From Megasphaera micronuciformis F0359 (lineage in GTDB: Bacteria > Bacillota > Negativicutes > Veillonellales > Megasphaeraceae): 64,000 bases of DNA. The translations under genes were made by a program, and so were the position numbers. This document shows, piece after piece, positions 25,630 to 34,784 of the stretch. How positions within the stretch are numbered: the first letter of the stretch is position 1; each line of letters begins with the position of its first letter. The DNA is taken from contig NZ_GL538177.1 of NCBI RefSeq assembly GCF_000165735.1, forward strand, positions 62,001-126,000, given 5' to 3'. The notes beneath the pieces are model-generated. The model was not told the DNA's origin and searched no databases. It saw only the letters and a list, made by a program, of their open reading frames with translations.

Positions 25630-28200
25630 TTTCTTTTCCTCCTTAGGAGATATTAATATATAGCCGGCATCTGTAATTACACGATTGAATTCAGATGCGG
25701 GTATATTCTGCTTACTTTCGACAATAGCCGTATTTGTGGATAAATCTACAGTTGCAGAGACGACACCGGGAATTGCTGTAAGAGCATCTTCTACACGTTT
25801 TTGACAATGGGCACACGTCATGCCGTCAACAACTAATGTTGTAGAAACAGTATGAGTTTGTGCATCTTTCGAGTTTGTTTCACGTGAAACATCCCCGTGT
25901 TCTACTTTAAAGAAGCGAAGCCTCAATGCATTCATGACGACGCAGAAGCTACTGAGACTCATTGCGCCTGCACCGATAATGGGGCTGAGTTTGATACCGA
26001 ATAAGGGATAGAGGACTCCGGCAGCCAAGGGAATACCGATGACATTGTAAAAGAAAGCCCAGAAAAGATTTTCTTTAATGTTGCGAATAACGGCCTTACT
26101 AAGTTTTACAGCTGTTACGGCATCGAGAAGATCATTTTTCATAAGAACGGCATCGGCACTTTCAATGGCTACATCTGTGCCGGCGCCGATGGCAATACCC
26201 AGATCGGCCTTCATAAGTGCCGGTGCATCGTTAATACCGTCGCCGATCATGGCTACTCGATGTCCTTCCGCCTGTAAGGCTGAAATATGTTTTTCTTTAT
26301 CTTGGGGTAATACTTCGGCAATAACTTTGGGAATCTGTAATCGCTGTTGTACCGCTTTAGCTGTGCGTTCATTATCGCCTGTGAGCATGACTACTTGAAT
26401 ACCCATATGGCGGAAGAGAGCAATGGCTTTGGCGCTGGATTCTTTTTCCATGTCGGCAACGGCAATGATTCCTTCTATTGCTTTGTCTGTTGCAAAGAGT
26501 AGGGGGGTCTTACCTTCATCGCCTAAGCGATTCAAGGTGTTGATAACAGAAGTCGTATCAATTCCTACGTCTTCCAATAAGCGGCGATTTCCGGCATACC
26601 AAGCCGTACCGTTTACAGTGGCCCGAATACCCTTGCCGAAAATGGCGGTAAAGTCCGATACGGGAGCGGGAACAATATTTTTATCTTTACCGTATTGAAC
26701 AATGGCGGCACCTAAAGGATGTTCACTTTTATTTTCCAAGCCTACGGCAACGGAAAGAAGGTTATGAAGCTCCGTATTCAAAGGGAGGACATCTGTTACA
26801 CCGGGTTTTCCTTCCGTAATAGTCCCGGTTTTGTCCATTACGACTGTGTCAATGGAATGAGCCGACTCAAGAGCTTCTCCCGATTTGATAAGAATTCCGT
26901 TTTCAGCCCCCTTGCCCGTACCGACCATGATGGCAACCGGCGTTGCCAGTCCGAGTGCACAAGGGCAAGAAATAACAAGAACGGAAATGCCGAGAGAAAA
27001 TGCGAATTCAAGGGAAGCCCCCATTAAGAAATACCATACGGCTGCCGTAATAATGGCAATTGTAATAACTGTAGGGACAAAAACGCCTGCAATTTTATCA
27101 GCTGTTTTGGCAATAGGAGCCTTACTGCTACTTGCTTCATCGACGAGACGGATAATCTGACTGATAGTCATATCATCACCGATTCGTTTTGCTGTCATAT
27201 GAATGGATCCGGCCTTATTCATAGTAGCGGCTGTAACGGTGTCACCGACTTGCTTGTCAACGGGAATGCTTTCACCCGTAAGGGCTGATTCATCAATACT
27301 TGTCGTACCTTCGGAAATGACTCCGTCAGCAGGAATACTTTCACCGGGGCGAACGATGATTTCATCCCCGATTTGGAGCTGACTTACCGGAATTGTTGAT
27401 TCTTTGCCGTTACGAATAACTCGTGCTTCCTTAGGGGCTAAATCCATAAGTTTTTCGATAGCTTGGCTTGTTTTTCCTTTCGCACGAGCTTCCATGTATT
27501 TACCTACTGTGATTAAGGTAACAATCATACCGGCCGACTCAAAATATAAGTTTGTACTGTATGATTCGACTAAGACTAAATCATTGTGACCGAGTCCCCA
27601 AGCGATACGAAATATAGCGAAAATACCGAAAAGGGCGGAAGCCGCTGAGCCGAGGCCGACGAGGCTGTCCATATTGGGGGCCCCTTTAAAGAGATTGCGG
27701 AAGCCGTTAATATAGTAATGGCGATTTAAATAAATAATGGGCAAGACCAGGACAAATTGAGCAAATGCATAAATCATGGCATTTTCCGGACCGTCGAAAA
27801 TACGGGCGACTGCATCCGGAACAGGTAAACCGAAGACGGCTTTAAATAGGCCGTGCGATGATACATACATTGTGGGAATGAGGAAAAGAACGGATAGGAT
27901 TAGCCGTTTTTTCATGGCGTTTAGAGCATCAACTATTGTTGAAGATCCGCCGGTCGGTGGAGTAGCAACATTCTCAGCTTGTTGTTGGTCGGAGGATGAG
28001 GCTCCGTAACCGGCACCGATAACGGCATCAACAATATCTTGGGAGGATAGTTTTGTTTCGTCGTAATCCACTTGCATGCTGTTGGTCAGTAAATTAACGC
28101 TGGCTTTTTCCATGCCTTCTAATTGGGAAACCGTCTTTTCGACACGACTGGAGCAGGCAGAGCAGGTCATACCTGTTACAATAAACTTTTCATGTTTCAT
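25426..28200 (-). CDS. copA: Copper-exporting P1B-type ATPase with one N-terminal and two C-terminal HMA domains
   Basis: A 924-residue Cu(I) export ATPase of the inner membrane. HMA1 is at 1-67 (GMTCSAC, CxxC at 13-16). Membrane helices follow from ~100, then the TGES actuator loop near 308, the CPC metal site (412-414) in SCPCALGLATP, the DKTGT phosphorylation loop with Asp456, SEHPLG and the GDGINDAPAL hinge. Unusually, two more HMA domains follow the last helices: 787-852 (GMTCAHC) and 858-924 (GMMCGHC). The last one has its own ribosome binding site (see the internal CopZ entry). The linker near residues 770-785 is encoded by a perfect parS sequence. It follows csoR by 8 bases, so the two share the CsoR-controlled promoter. 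Confidence 0.96.
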   Translation of the reverse strand: MKHEKFIVTGMTCSACSSRVEKTVSQLEGMEKASVNLLTNSMQVDYDETKLSSQDIVDAVIGAGYGASSSDQQQAENVATPPTGGSSTIVDALNAMKKRLILSVLFLIPTMYVSSHGLFKAVFGLPVPDAVARIFDGPENAMIYAFAQFVLVLPIIYLNRHYYINGFRNLFKGAPNMDSLVGLGSAASALFGIFAIFRIAWGLGHNDLVLVESYSTNLYFESAGMIVTLITVGKYMEARAKGKTSQAIEKLMDLAPKEARVIRNGKESTIPVSQLQIGDEIIVRPGESIPADGVISEGTTSIDESALTGESIPVDKQVGDTVTAATMNKAGSIHMTAKRIGDDMTISQIIRLVDEASSSKAPIAKTADKIAGVFVPTVITIAIITAAVWYFLMGASLEFAFSLGISVLVISCPCALGLATPVAIMVGTGKGAENGILIKSGEALESAHSIDTVVMDKTGTITEGKPGVTDVLPLNTELHNLLSVAVGLENKSEHPLGAAIVQYGKDKNIVPAPVSDFTAIFGKGIRATVNGTAWYAGNRRLLEDVGIDTTSVINTLNRLGDEGKTPLLFATDKAIEGIIAVADMEKESSAKAIALFRHMGIQVVMLTGDNERTAKAVQQRLQIPKVIAEVLPQDKEKHISALQAEGHRVAMIGDGINDAPALMKADLGIAIGAGTDVAIESADAVLMKNDLLDAVTAVKLSKAVIRNIKENLFWAFFYNVIGIPLAAGVLYPLFGIKLSPIIGAGAMSLSSFCVVMNALRLRFFKVEHGDVSRETNSKDAQTHTVSTTLVVDGMTCAHCQKRVEDALTAIPGVVSATVDLSTNTAIVESKQNIPASEFNRVITDAGYILISPKEEKKMEQVLKIEGMMCGHCQKHVEEALSAMDGVTSVTVDLEGKKATVTTNKEISTDQFSKVIADAGYELVK
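25876..25891. other. parS: parS centromere site 3 (perfect consensus)
   Basis: TGTTTCACGTGAAACA matches the bacterial parS consensus at all 16 positions. It lies inside copA and encodes part of a non-conserved linker between the ATPase and the C-terminal HMA domains. parA/parB are 8 kb to the right; the origin is 15 kb to the left. Confidence 0.88.
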
Positions 28201-28208
28201 ATAATCAC

Positions 28209-28523
28209 CTACTTCATCATTTTTTGCAGTAATGAGACCAGCTCGTCTACAACTTCGTCATTCCCCTGTCGAATATCGTTGACTACACAAGTCTTTATAT
28301 GCTCGCCTAAGAGTTCTTTATTGAAGGCATTCAATGCCGACTGGACGGCACTGACCTGTGTCAGTATGTCCACACAGTATCGTTCCTCTTCCAACATTTT
28401 TTTGATACCCCTGACTTGGCCTTCAATTCGATTAAGGCGACAGACTAACTGTTTATACTCTTGTTCTTCTCTGTGCTTATGTTTTATATCAGCCATGCAT
28501 GAGCAAGATTTTTTCTCTGTCAT
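28209..28523 (-). CDS. csoR: CsoR-family copper-sensing repressor
   Basis: A 104-residue all-helical DUF156/CsoR repressor. The Cu(I) ligand set Cys-His-Cys is present: C50 in YCVDILTQ, and H75 and C79 in LLGEHIKTCV. The N-terminal RLNRIEGQVRGIKKMLEE helix is typical and basic. An extra short N-terminus carries CSCM. GGGAGG precedes ATG 28523. The first gene of csoR-copA; its promoter and that of the membrane protein at 24066 contain the same palindrome. The ~200 bases between this promoter and skp hold nothing I recognise beyond the skp terminator and two copies of CGAAAAATGA. Confidence 0.95.
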   Translation of the reverse strand: MTEKKSCSCMADIKHKHREEQEYKQLVCRLNRIEGQVRGIKKMLEEERYCVDILTQVSAVQSALNAFNKELLGEHIKTCVVNDIRQGNDEVVDELVSLLQKMMK

Positions 28524-28558
28524 GTGAACCTCCCAAACATATATTTAAGAATAATAAT

Positions 28559-28587
28559 ATAATATACCCCACTGGGGTATATGTCAA
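28559..28587 (-). promoter_or_regulatory. csoR-copA promoter with CsoR operator in the spacer
   Basis: Minus strand TTGACA (28587-28582) and TATTAT (28564-28559) are 17 bases apart. The spacer is filled by the palindrome TATACCCC-ACT-GGGGTATA (28563-28581). Its placement between the two hexamers predicts autorepression relieved by copper. Confidence 0.9.
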
Positions 28588-28746
28588 TAATTATTTTCAA
28601 AAAATGGAAAAGGGCGAAAAATGACCTTATTTTGCGTTTAAACGAAAAATGATACTTTTTCATATAAATGGATTTAAAATTAAAAATAAGGGCTTATAAT
28701 CCATTTTACGAAGGGCGATTTTCGAGTCAAAAATATAAAATCGGTA

Positions 28747-28785
28747 AATAAAAAAGCATGACGAAATGATTCGTCATGCTTTTAA
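28747..28785 (-). terminator. Terminator of skp
   Basis: AGCATGACGA/TCGTCATGCT stem (28755-28764, 28771-28780), extended by A-T pairs; the A-run to the left gives a T-tract on the minus strand. Confidence 0.85.
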
Positions 28786-28794
28786 TGAAATTTC

Positions 28795-29223
28795 TTATTT
28801 CAGCAATGCGGCAACTGCCTGTGTTTCGTCAACCGCTTTGTCGGCACCGGCAATGATGGATCCCTGAACAACGATAGCATCCAAACCTTTTGCCTGGCGA
28901 TCTTGTTCAACCTTATCCTGAATATCTTTCTGAATAGGGTTGAGCAAATCAAATTCCAACTTATTGAGGTCTTGGCTGAGTTTGTTGCCAAGTTCCTGTC
29001 TCTGTTGGTCGGTTGTCATTTTTGCACTCTTGCTCTTATATTCATCCTGAGCTTTTTTAACGGCATTTTGCATTTGAGCCGTAGCTTTCGGATAGTTTTT
29101 GTGAGCCTGTATTAATGCATCAAAGTTTACATAGCCTACGCCGGCTGCGAACGCGGAAGTTGCGGCAGCAACGCCGAGCATACCGACTACAGCAAAAGAT
29201 GCAAGTTGTTTTTTCAAATTCAT
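28795..29223 (-). CDS. skp: Periplasmic chaperone Skp/OmpH-like
   Basis: A 142-residue exported protein with a signal peptide (KKQLASFAVVGMLGVAAATSAFA) followed by the OmpH/Skp pattern VGYVNFDALIQAHK, a helical charged arm region (~45-105) and a C-terminal strand. Skp escorts outer-membrane proteins through the periplasm, so its presence supports a two-membrane cell. It appears monocistronic, with its own terminator; an AGGAGG lies upstream of ATG 29223. Confidence 0.88.
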   Translation of the reverse strand: MNLKKQLASFAVVGMLGVAAATSAFAAGVGYVNFDALIQAHKNYPKATAQMQNAVKKAQDEYKSKSAKMTTDQQRQELGNKLSQDLNKLEFDLLNPIQKDIQDKVEQDRQAKGLDAIVVQGSIIAGADKAVDETQAVAALLK

Positions 29224-29328
29224 ATTCCTATACCTCCTGAAACGAAAGATTGTCTTTCATTTGCCCATTATAACAAAGAACGGTGAAAAGCACAATGGAT
29301 TTTGGTACTTTGTAACACGATAGAGTTT

Positions 29329-29748
29329 TTAATGTGCTTCTTCATCCTTATTAGGCGCTTCCATGTCCGTTTCTTCATCGTCTTTAATATATATATATTT
29401 GTCTTTCTTCATCTTTTCAATAATTTCCGGAGCCATGGTTAAGAGTTTTTCGAACCCCGATGCATGATACCCGTCTTGTTTAATAGAGAACATTTCGACA
29501 CGATCTCCTTTAATGACCAGAATCGCCGTAGGTTCCAGCTTAGCGCCTCCTCCTCCGCCGGCACTTTCGTGAGCGGTATCGCCTTTACCGCCGAAACCGC
29601 CGGAGCCGAATCCGAAGGTTACGTCTACAAAGGGGACGAGGATGGCATCACCGATATGCAGGGCTTCACCGACGACTGTTTCAACTTTAATCATTTCCTG
29701 GAAACTTTGAAAAATAGATTCAAGATTGGTCTTTACTTCGTTGGACAT
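29329..29748 (-). CDS. ytfJ: GerW/YtfJ-family protein
   Basis: A 139-residue member of the GerW (YtfJ) family. It has the typical core VVGEALHIGDAILVPFVDVTFGFGSG, a Gly-rich loop with GGGGGAKLEPTAILVI, and a charged C-terminal tail. In Bacillus YtfJ is a spore protein, but homologues occur in non-spore-forming Firmicutes with unknown role. It overlaps the upstream DUF2953 gene by 29 bases, the same pairing as ytfI-ytfJ in Bacillus. It ends 31 bases before the promoter region facing skp. The symbol is by homology. Confidence 0.85.
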   Translation of the reverse strand: MSNEVKTNLESIFQSFQEMIKVETVVGEALHIGDAILVPFVDVTFGFGSGGFGGKGDTAHESAGGGGGAKLEPTAILVIKGDRVEMFSIKQDGYHASGFEKLLTMAPEIIEKMKKDKYIYIKDDEETDMEAPNKDEEAH

Positions 29749-30469
29749 GATTGTATTTACCTCCGAGTGTAATATAAGTACGTATAATACGGCGTACAGG
29801 TTGTGAGAATATAAAAGGCAGTACGCAGAAAATCAGGATAAGCGGAATAATGCGTCCACTGGAGGTAAGACGGGCATTATACTCTTTTTCCAAATAGTTG
29901 AATTGTAGTTCGTGAATACTCTGCGGGATAGTTGCATAAAGCCATCCGGCTAAGATTCCCGTTTCGTGAGGACTGCCTATGCCTATAGTACCGTTTGCAG
30001 TAAAAGTTCGCAAGCGGGAGTGATGAAGTATGTGACCGATCAAAAGCAGGACTTGGACGGCAAATTCTCGATTGAGTAGAAGCGGACGAAGGTGCACATG
30101 TATTTGCGAGACTTTTTTTGCCGCACCGGCATTGTCATCTTCGTTCCTTACAGTTGCCTGAACGGCCCTTTCTACCGCATCCGTTTCGCTCGTTTCAGCA
30201 TCATTTTTCAGTAGTTCCGAATCTTGATTTATATCCGGTTCAGCAAGGGGCGAGCGGTGTCGCGCCCTTTTTATATATAAGCGCAGAAGCGGAGCTTTTC
30301 CGAGAACATAACGGAAGGAAAACAAAAAGACCCGTCCTGACCAGTTTACAGTTGCTGTCGCCTTAAAGGGCGAGGTTATATATAGACGAACTGTATAGGT
30401 CAGCGGTATGGAGAGTATCGTTACGATAAGCATTAACAGCAGTGTAATAATAATCAACAAAACCGCCAT
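29720..30469 (-). CDS. DUF2953 (YtfI-like) membrane protein
   Basis: A 249-residue DUF2953 protein. It has an N-terminal membrane helix (VLLIIITLLLMLIVTILSIPLTYTV), a beta-rich middle with an acidic insertion (~75-115), and a second hydrophobic segment near 210-225 (IIPLILIFCVLPFIF). The function is unknown; in Bacillus the orthologue is expressed with ytfJ. ATG 30469 follows GGAGG. Together with ytfJ it is a remnant of a spore-associated pair in an organism with no other spore genes in this window. Confidence 0.78.
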   Translation of the reverse strand: MAVLLIIITLLLMLIVTILSIPLTYTVRLYITSPFKATATVNWSGRVFLFSFRYVLGKAPLLRLYIKRARHRSPLAEPDINQDSELLKNDAETSETDAVERAVQATVRNEDDNAGAAKKVSQIHVHLRPLLLNREFAVQVLLLIGHILHHSRLRTFTANGTIGIGSPHETGILAGWLYATIPQSIHELQFNYLEKEYNARLTSSGRIIPLILIFCVLPFIFSQPVRRIIRTYITLGGKYNHVQRSKDQS

Positions 30470-30520
30470 AAGACGAGCCTCCTCTTACGGTATGAAAAGT
30501 ATCGGCAGAAATAAATCGGT

Positions 30521-31627
30521 TTAGTTGTCGGCCGCTTTTTCGTTAAAGATACAGTCTACGTTTTCCGCTTTAAAACAGCGAGAGCAGGAAATACACAGAG
30601 CCGGATCTTGAGAGCCGGCTCTCCAACGACGAGGTAAATCGGGTTCGCGAAGTAAGGGTCGACTTAAGGAGATAAAGGATATGTCCGTAGACTCAAGACA
30701 GGTTTCCATATCACTTACGTTGCGGAAACCGCCGACAACACCGACGTCGGCCTTACCTTTTAATACGGTAGCTGCTTCTGCGGCATAAGAAGCAAAATAC
30801 ATGGGTTCCTTCGTGCGACGAATAGCACGAATCGGGCCTTGGCGCGGTAAAGACGCCGTATTTCCGCCACTTACTTCAATGGCATTAATTCCTGAAGATA
30901 CGGCCATAGACATGACTTCCTTGCTTTCTTCGAAGGTCATGCCACCCTCTTCCATGTAATCGGCACTGTTTAATTTAAGCCACAGGGGATAGTCGGGGCC
31001 TACGACAGTTCGAGCCGCCATAATACATTCGATAAGAAAACGAGCTCGATTCTCTAAACTGCCGCCGTATTCATCGGTTCTATGATTAAAGTAAGGCGTT
31101 AGAAATTTACTTGCCAAGTAACCGTGGGCACCATGAATCTGAATGCCGTCAAAACCGGCTTTACGAGCACGAACGACAGCCTTTGCCATGTCTTGTACGA
31201 GCTGTTTTATTTCTTTTGTTTCCAATATATGCAAAGGGCCTTCCGTCGTTACCACTTTTTCTTGAATTCCGCTGGGGCTTATGGCTTTTACAGAACCCTC
31301 CGGTAATGCGATGGCGGAACCCATGACAACTAATTGTGCTACTACTTTACCGCCGTGTTCGTGTACACAGGTAGTAAGCTTTTGTAACGGTTCGATACAA
31401 TTATCCGAACTGATTCGAATTTGGCTGTGTTGATGCGGCTCCATCGGGCTGACTGCCATCATTCCCGTAATGATGATTCCGCTCCCGCCATCGGCTAAGG
31501 TAGCATAATTTTGAAGTAGCCGTTCCGTCGGGAATCCGTTGGTATCGGCCATACCCTCAAAAGTAGCGGAACGAATGATGCGGCACTTCGCATCAATACC
31601 GCCGATTTGAGTTTTATCAAATAACAT
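30521..31627 (-). CDS. Old yellow enzyme-type NADH:flavin oxidoreductase with C-terminal Cys cluster
   Basis: A 368-residue FMN-dependent TIM-barrel oxidoreductase. It shows RIIRSATFEGMAD at the start, FDGIQIHGAHGYLASKFLTPYFNHRTDEYGGSLENRARFL (FMN/substrate residues, around 160-200; quoted as the family landmark) and VGVVGGFR near the FMN phosphate. The C-terminus has CISCSRC then C six residues later, resembling the Fe-S cluster site of 2,4-dienoyl-CoA reductase, but the second FAD/NAD domain is absent. Start ATG 31627 is set by AAGGAGAG; the earlier frame start at 31675 lacks one. Substrate unknown. Confidence 0.85.
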   Translation of the reverse strand: MLFDKTQIGGIDAKCRIIRSATFEGMADTNGFPTERLLQNYATLADGGSGIIITGMMAVSPMEPHQHSQIRISSDNCIEPLQKLTTCVHEHGGKVVAQLVVMGSAIALPEGSVKAISPSGIQEKVVTTEGPLHILETKEIKQLVQDMAKAVVRARKAGFDGIQIHGAHGYLASKFLTPYFNHRTDEYGGSLENRARFLIECIMAARTVVGPDYPLWLKLNSADYMEEGGMTFEESKEVMSMAVSSGINAIEVSGGNTASLPRQGPIRAIRRTKEPMYFASYAAEAATVLKGKADVGVVGGFRNVSDMETCLESTDISFISLSRPLLREPDLPRRWRAGSQDPALCISCSRCFKAENVDCIFNEKAADN

Positions 31628-31852
31628 AATGGTTCTCTCCTTAGACCGCAAAATTATAGCAATACGTTTATCCATTATAGCGTAAATGATTGCAAAAAGC
31701 TAATAATATAAGGGAAAATTCATTGTAAGCACGGGAACAGCTCTTCTGTGGAGGTCGGGGCCTGTAAATAAGGTATGAATTTACAAACTTTTAATGTATA
31801 ATACTAAGTGTTTGATATAGTGAACATATACACTTGAAGGGATGTTGAATAG

Positions 31853-33136
<1,284 letters not shown>

Positions 33137-33143
33137 GGATGCA

Positions 33144-33197
33144 AAAAGCATCTCTTGCAAGACGGCACAAAGTATGCCGCCGGCAAGAGATGCTTTT
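33144..33197. terminator. Long nested hairpin terminator between purA and the MetH-activation gene
   Basis: A perfect 15-bp outer stem (33144-33158 with 33183-33197) encloses a second hairpin CGGCA/TGCCG. A-runs and T-runs are within the outer arms, so it can serve both convergent genes. Confidence 0.8.
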
Positions 33198-33198
33198 A

Positions 33199-33855
33199 TT
33201 ATTCTTCGCCGCAGGCACTGCAACCGTTACAAGAGCCGCTGCAGGAACTGCATCCTCCTTGTAATGAGCGAAGGCCGGCCAAGGCTGTTAAGGTTTTACG
33301 CGGACTGATCATGCGTCCCGGTGAGACGGTGACTCCGATTTCTTCGGACTGTAGAGAGGCTAGAATTTCGATTTGTTGTGACAGGGGGAAATCACCTTCA
33401 CCCGGGCAAATACGCCAAGCTGTTTTCAATTCATCGCGAGAATACGTGATATCAATGATTTCCGTCAATCTATTTAAAAGCGTATCCAGAGCTGCGGCAG
33501 CTGTGCAGTCGGCGAGCATGCCGGTAGCAAAATCTCCGGAAGTAAAAAATTTGTCGATGTAATCATCAATGTCTTTGCCCAAGGTGACGGACATGGCTAT
33601 AATTGTTTCCGCTTGCTGCAGGAAAGGAATAATTTGTTCTCCTTCTACGGCAAAAGGTGCTTTTCCGCCAAAGCTGTCGGTGCATAAGTCGTAAGGGAGT
33701 TCATCATAGATTCCTTTTGCATTTATAAGAGGGAGAAGGGTTTGAACCGCCGTTTTTATAGTGGAAGTATCAAGACCTGTAAGGTTTCGTTCCGACAGGC
33801 GATATTGGAGACGTTTTTCGTCGACTGTATCTATATGAAGTGCTGTTGTTACCAT
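33199..33855 (-). CDS. Stand-alone vitamin B12-dependent methionine synthase activation-domain protein
   Basis: A 218-residue protein resembling the reactivation domain of cobalamin-dependent methionine synthase (MetH). The clearest match is RICPGEGDFPLSQQIEIL followed by IGVTVSPGRMISPRKTLTALAG, corresponding to the domain's SPGYGD...PxKS segment that binds SAM. In some Firmicutes this domain is separate from MetH. The C-terminus is a short Cys-rich tail (CSSCSGSCNGCSACGEE) that could bind metal or an Fe-S cluster; that is inference. AAAGGAG precedes ATG 33855. It faces purA and is divergent from parA. Confidence 0.78.
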   Translation of the reverse strand: MVTTALHIDTVDEKRLQYRLSERNLTGLDTSTIKTAVQTLLPLINAKGIYDELPYDLCTDSFGGKAPFAVEGEQIIPFLQQAETIIAMSVTLGKDIDDYIDKFFTSGDFATGMLADCTAAAALDTLLNRLTEIIDITYSRDELKTAWRICPGEGDFPLSQQIEILASLQSEEIGVTVSPGRMISPRKTLTALAGLRSLQGGCSSCSGSCNGCSACGEE

Positions 33856-33929
33856 AGTAATCTCCTTTCAATACATATATATATTTGTATTATAGCATTG
33901 TAGTGAAGTCGGGGGTAGAAGGAGAAAAT

Positions 33930-33970
33930 CTATCGTATAATAAGCGGCTTTATGCTATACTATACGATAG
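33930..33970. repeat. 10-bp inverted repeat upstream of parA
   Basis: CTATCGTATA (33930-33939) and TATACGATAG (33961-33970) are exact inverted copies 21 bases apart, 38 bases before the parA start. They overlap -10-like sequences (TATAAT, TATACT). A binding site for an autoregulator is possible. Confidence 0.55.
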
Positions 33971-34007
33971 ACTGTAGATATGATGTGGGGACAGTGAGGT
34001 GAATCCG

Positions 34008-34784
34008 GTGGCGCGAATAATAGCCGTAACCAACCAAAAAGGCGGCGTTGGTAAGACTACGACAGCCGTTAATGTAAGCGCATGTTTGGCAGAAGCGGGA
34101 AAAAAATCCTTAATTATTGATTTGGATCCCCAAGGGAATGCGACGAGCGGCTTAGGCGTCGATAAAACGACCCTTGACGGGGGAACTTACGATGCATTAA
34201 TCGGCAACCGGACCATGAACGACATTATCGTAAGTACGGATATTAAACGTCTTTTTGTGGCACCTGCAACGATGGACTTGGCCGGTGCTACTGTGGAACT
34301 GGTTAATTTGGAAGAAAGAGAATATATCTTACAAAAAGCCCTACAGGGTGTTGTGACCCCGAAGGGTAAGGATTTCGACTATATTATTATAGATTGTCCG
34401 CCATCTTTGGATTTATTGACTGTTAATGCTCTGGTTGCTGCGGACTTTGTTTTGATTCCCGTGCAATGTGAGTTCTATGCTTTGGAAGGATTGGCACAGC
34501 TGACGGAAACGATTCGACGCATCAGTGCGGATATGAATCGCAGGCTGTCCGTTCTCGGATTGCTTTTAACCATGTATGACGGCAGGACCAACTTATCCTT
34601 ACAAGTAGCCGATGAAGTGCGTAAGTATTTTAAAGACCGTGTATTTAATACAATTATTCCGCGTAATGTTCGTCTCGGCGAAGCACCCAGCTTCGGAGAA
34701 CCCATTACGACTTATGCTCCCTCGTCCAAGGGGGCGGCTGTATATAAGAAGTTGGCTAGAGAGGTGATTAGACGTGTCGGCTAA
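34008..34784 (+). CDS. parA: Chromosome partitioning ATPase ParA/Soj
   Basis: A 258-residue Walker-type ATPase that moves or positions the origin with ParB. It starts ARIIAVTNQKGGVGKTTTAVN (deviant Walker A) and has Walker B IIIDCPPSLDLLT and the DPQGNAT motif. A GTG at 33999 is also in frame, but GAGG at 33996-33999 lies 8 bases before GTG 34008, which also gives the usual short N-terminus. It overlaps parB by 11 bases. Confidence 0.95.
   Translation: MARIIAVTNQKGGVGKTTTAVNVSACLAEAGKKSLIIDLDPQGNATSGLGVDKTTLDGGTYDALIGNRTMNDIIVSTDIKRLFVAPATMDLAGATVELVNLEEREYILQKALQGVVTPKGKDFDYIIIDCPPSLDLLTVNALVAADFVLIPVQCEFYALEGLAQLTETIRRISADMNRRLSVLGLLLTMYDGRTNLSLQVADEVRKYFKDRVFNTIIPRNVRLGEAPSFGEPITTYAPSSKGAAVYKKLAREVIRRVG

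Noticed and set aside
28588-28746. Possible small RNA in the gap left of skp (two CGAAAAATGA copies)
   Set aside because: No promoter plus terminator pair and no stable fold apart from the skp terminator; the short repeat could be chance.
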